Shown piece after piece: positions 63,514 through 64,000 of a stretch of DNA of 64,000 nt. The notes under the pieces are model-generated. The model saw only the letters and a list, made by a program, of their open reading frames with translations, was not told the DNA's origin and did no database searches. The stretch is from an uncultured Pelagibacteraceae bacterium. Lineage in GTDB: Bacteria > Pseudomonadota > Alphaproteobacteria > Pelagibacterales > Pelagibacteraceae. A program made the position numbers and the translations under genes. Every line of letters starts with the position of its first letter. The stretch's first letter is position 1. Where the stretch lies: contig CACMND010000002.1 in NCBI GenBank assembly GCA_902614975.1, forward strand, positions 62,001 through 126,000, given 5' to 3'.

Positions 63514-64000
63514 TAATTATTTTTAATTTGCCGTTCGTAAAAATTTTTATAAAGCGATGAGTTTTTGATAAGGTCATCATGTTTCCCTGAAGACTCTACG
63601 GATCCTTTATCTATTACATAAATTCTTTCTGAATTAAGAATTGTTGATAGTCTGTGTGCAATAACTATGGTTGTTTTATTTTTTGTCAATTCCTCTATGG
63701 CCTTTTGTATTTTTTCTTCTGTTTCAGAGTCTAGAGATGAAGTTGCTTCGTCTAAAAGTATTATTTTGCTATTTTTCAACAAGGCTCTTGCAATCGAAAG
63801 TCTTTGTTTCTCACCCCCAGATAATTTCACTCCATTTTCCCCAATTACAGTCTGAAATTTATTATCTAGTCTTTCAATAAAATCAGTACACATTGATATT
63901 TTTGCAGCTTTAAAAATTTCTTCATCATTTGCATCTGGTTTTGCGTACTTAATATTATTAAAAATAGTATCATCAAATAGAGTAGTATTTTGATCAACTA
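63513..64000 (-). CDS. msbA: MsbA-like lipid flippase/ABC exporter, C-terminal part cut by window end
   Basis: The frame is open to the end of the window, giving the last 162 codons of an ABC exporter. The segment starts with a Q-loop VDQNTTLFDDTIFNNI, then the signature LSGGEKQRLSIARAL, Walker B KIILLDEATSSLDSE and the H-loop VIAHRLSTI. The Walker A and the membrane domain lie outside. Directly upstream of the Kdo transferase gene, the best candidate is an MsbA-type lipid A flippase. Family naming is from context because the substrate domain is not seen. Confidence 0.85.
   Translation of the reverse strand, partial: VDQNTTLFDDTIFNNIKYAKPDANDEEIFKAAKISMCTDFIERLDNKFQTVIGENGVKLSGGEKQRLSIARALLKNSKIILLDEATSSLDSETEEKIQKAIEELTKNKTTIVIAHRLSTILNSERIYVIDKGSVESSGKHDDLIKNSSLYKNFYERQIKNN

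Overview
The window reads as a stretch of a very AT-rich, tightly packed alphaproteobacterial chromosome, most likely SAR11 (Pelagibacterales). The support is the combination of low GC, gene overlaps of 1-30 bases, gaps mostly under 100 bases, and proteins typical of Alphaproteobacteria (RegA/ActR, ChvG/ChvI, DUF1476, DUF2093, DUF3035, a ScfR/PccR-type regulator) with biosynthetic and free-living metabolic genes that an AT-rich Rickettsiales parasite would normally lack. I see no tRNA, rRNA, CRISPR array, insertion sequence, integrase or phage gene. The taxonomic call is inference from content.

Layout. 1-1144: 3' end of pyrD, then rpmB and a queuosine-precursor transporter. 1145-5293 (minus): polyamine operon, decarboxylase - deoxyhypusine-synthase-like - aguB - aguA, with a leader that looks like a transcription attenuator. 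5439-11704: regA-type regulator, bioY, polA and a ChvI/ChvG-type two-component pair. 11749-15103: ahcY-tsaE-amgK-murU run. 15100-25705: gpmA, small envelope/nuclease genes, a two-gene RND efflux system, mst, msrA, a DMT permease, an AlkA-type glycosylase, twin DUF1330 genes and a phosphoribosyltransferase. 25754-30395 (minus): BMP-type nucleoside ABC importer. 30534-38324: a lipoprotein, hsp20, oligopeptidase, a Pam18-like membrane J-protein, a GT9 glycosyltransferase, a DapA-like lyase with a CFA-type methyltransferase, and a lysine-rich coiled-coil protein of unknown role. 38321-41852: TPR protein, ScfR/RamB/PccR-type regulator, an operator region with 9-bp repeats, an unrecognised 53-residue ORF and isocitrate lyase. 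41849-47976: DjlA-like protein, tldD/tldE and several small membrane or secreted proteins. 47985-51878 (minus): bipA, groEL, groES. 52001-58463: HAD phosphatase, ribF, ileS, lspA, DUF3035 lipoprotein, pgi. 58455-64000: rsmD, purD, DUF2093, and the lipid A/Kdo run lpxL-like - lpxK - waaA - msbA-like (cut by the window end).

How it works together: much of the window is core metabolism (glyoxylate shunt, polyamines, methyl cycle, purines), protein quality control (GroESL, Hsp20, J-proteins, TldDE, PtrB) and envelope building. The regulatory DNA is the least ordinary part: heat-shock-like promoters ahead of hsp20, groES and perhaps regA; a probable attenuator ahead of the decarboxylase gene; and a repeat-rich operator between the ScfR-type regulator and aceA. 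No clearly new multi-gene system such as a defence island is visible. The best candidates for something undescribed are the 53-residue ORF in front of aceA, the decarboxylase leader, the DHS-like polyamine gene and the lysine-rich coiled-coil protein.
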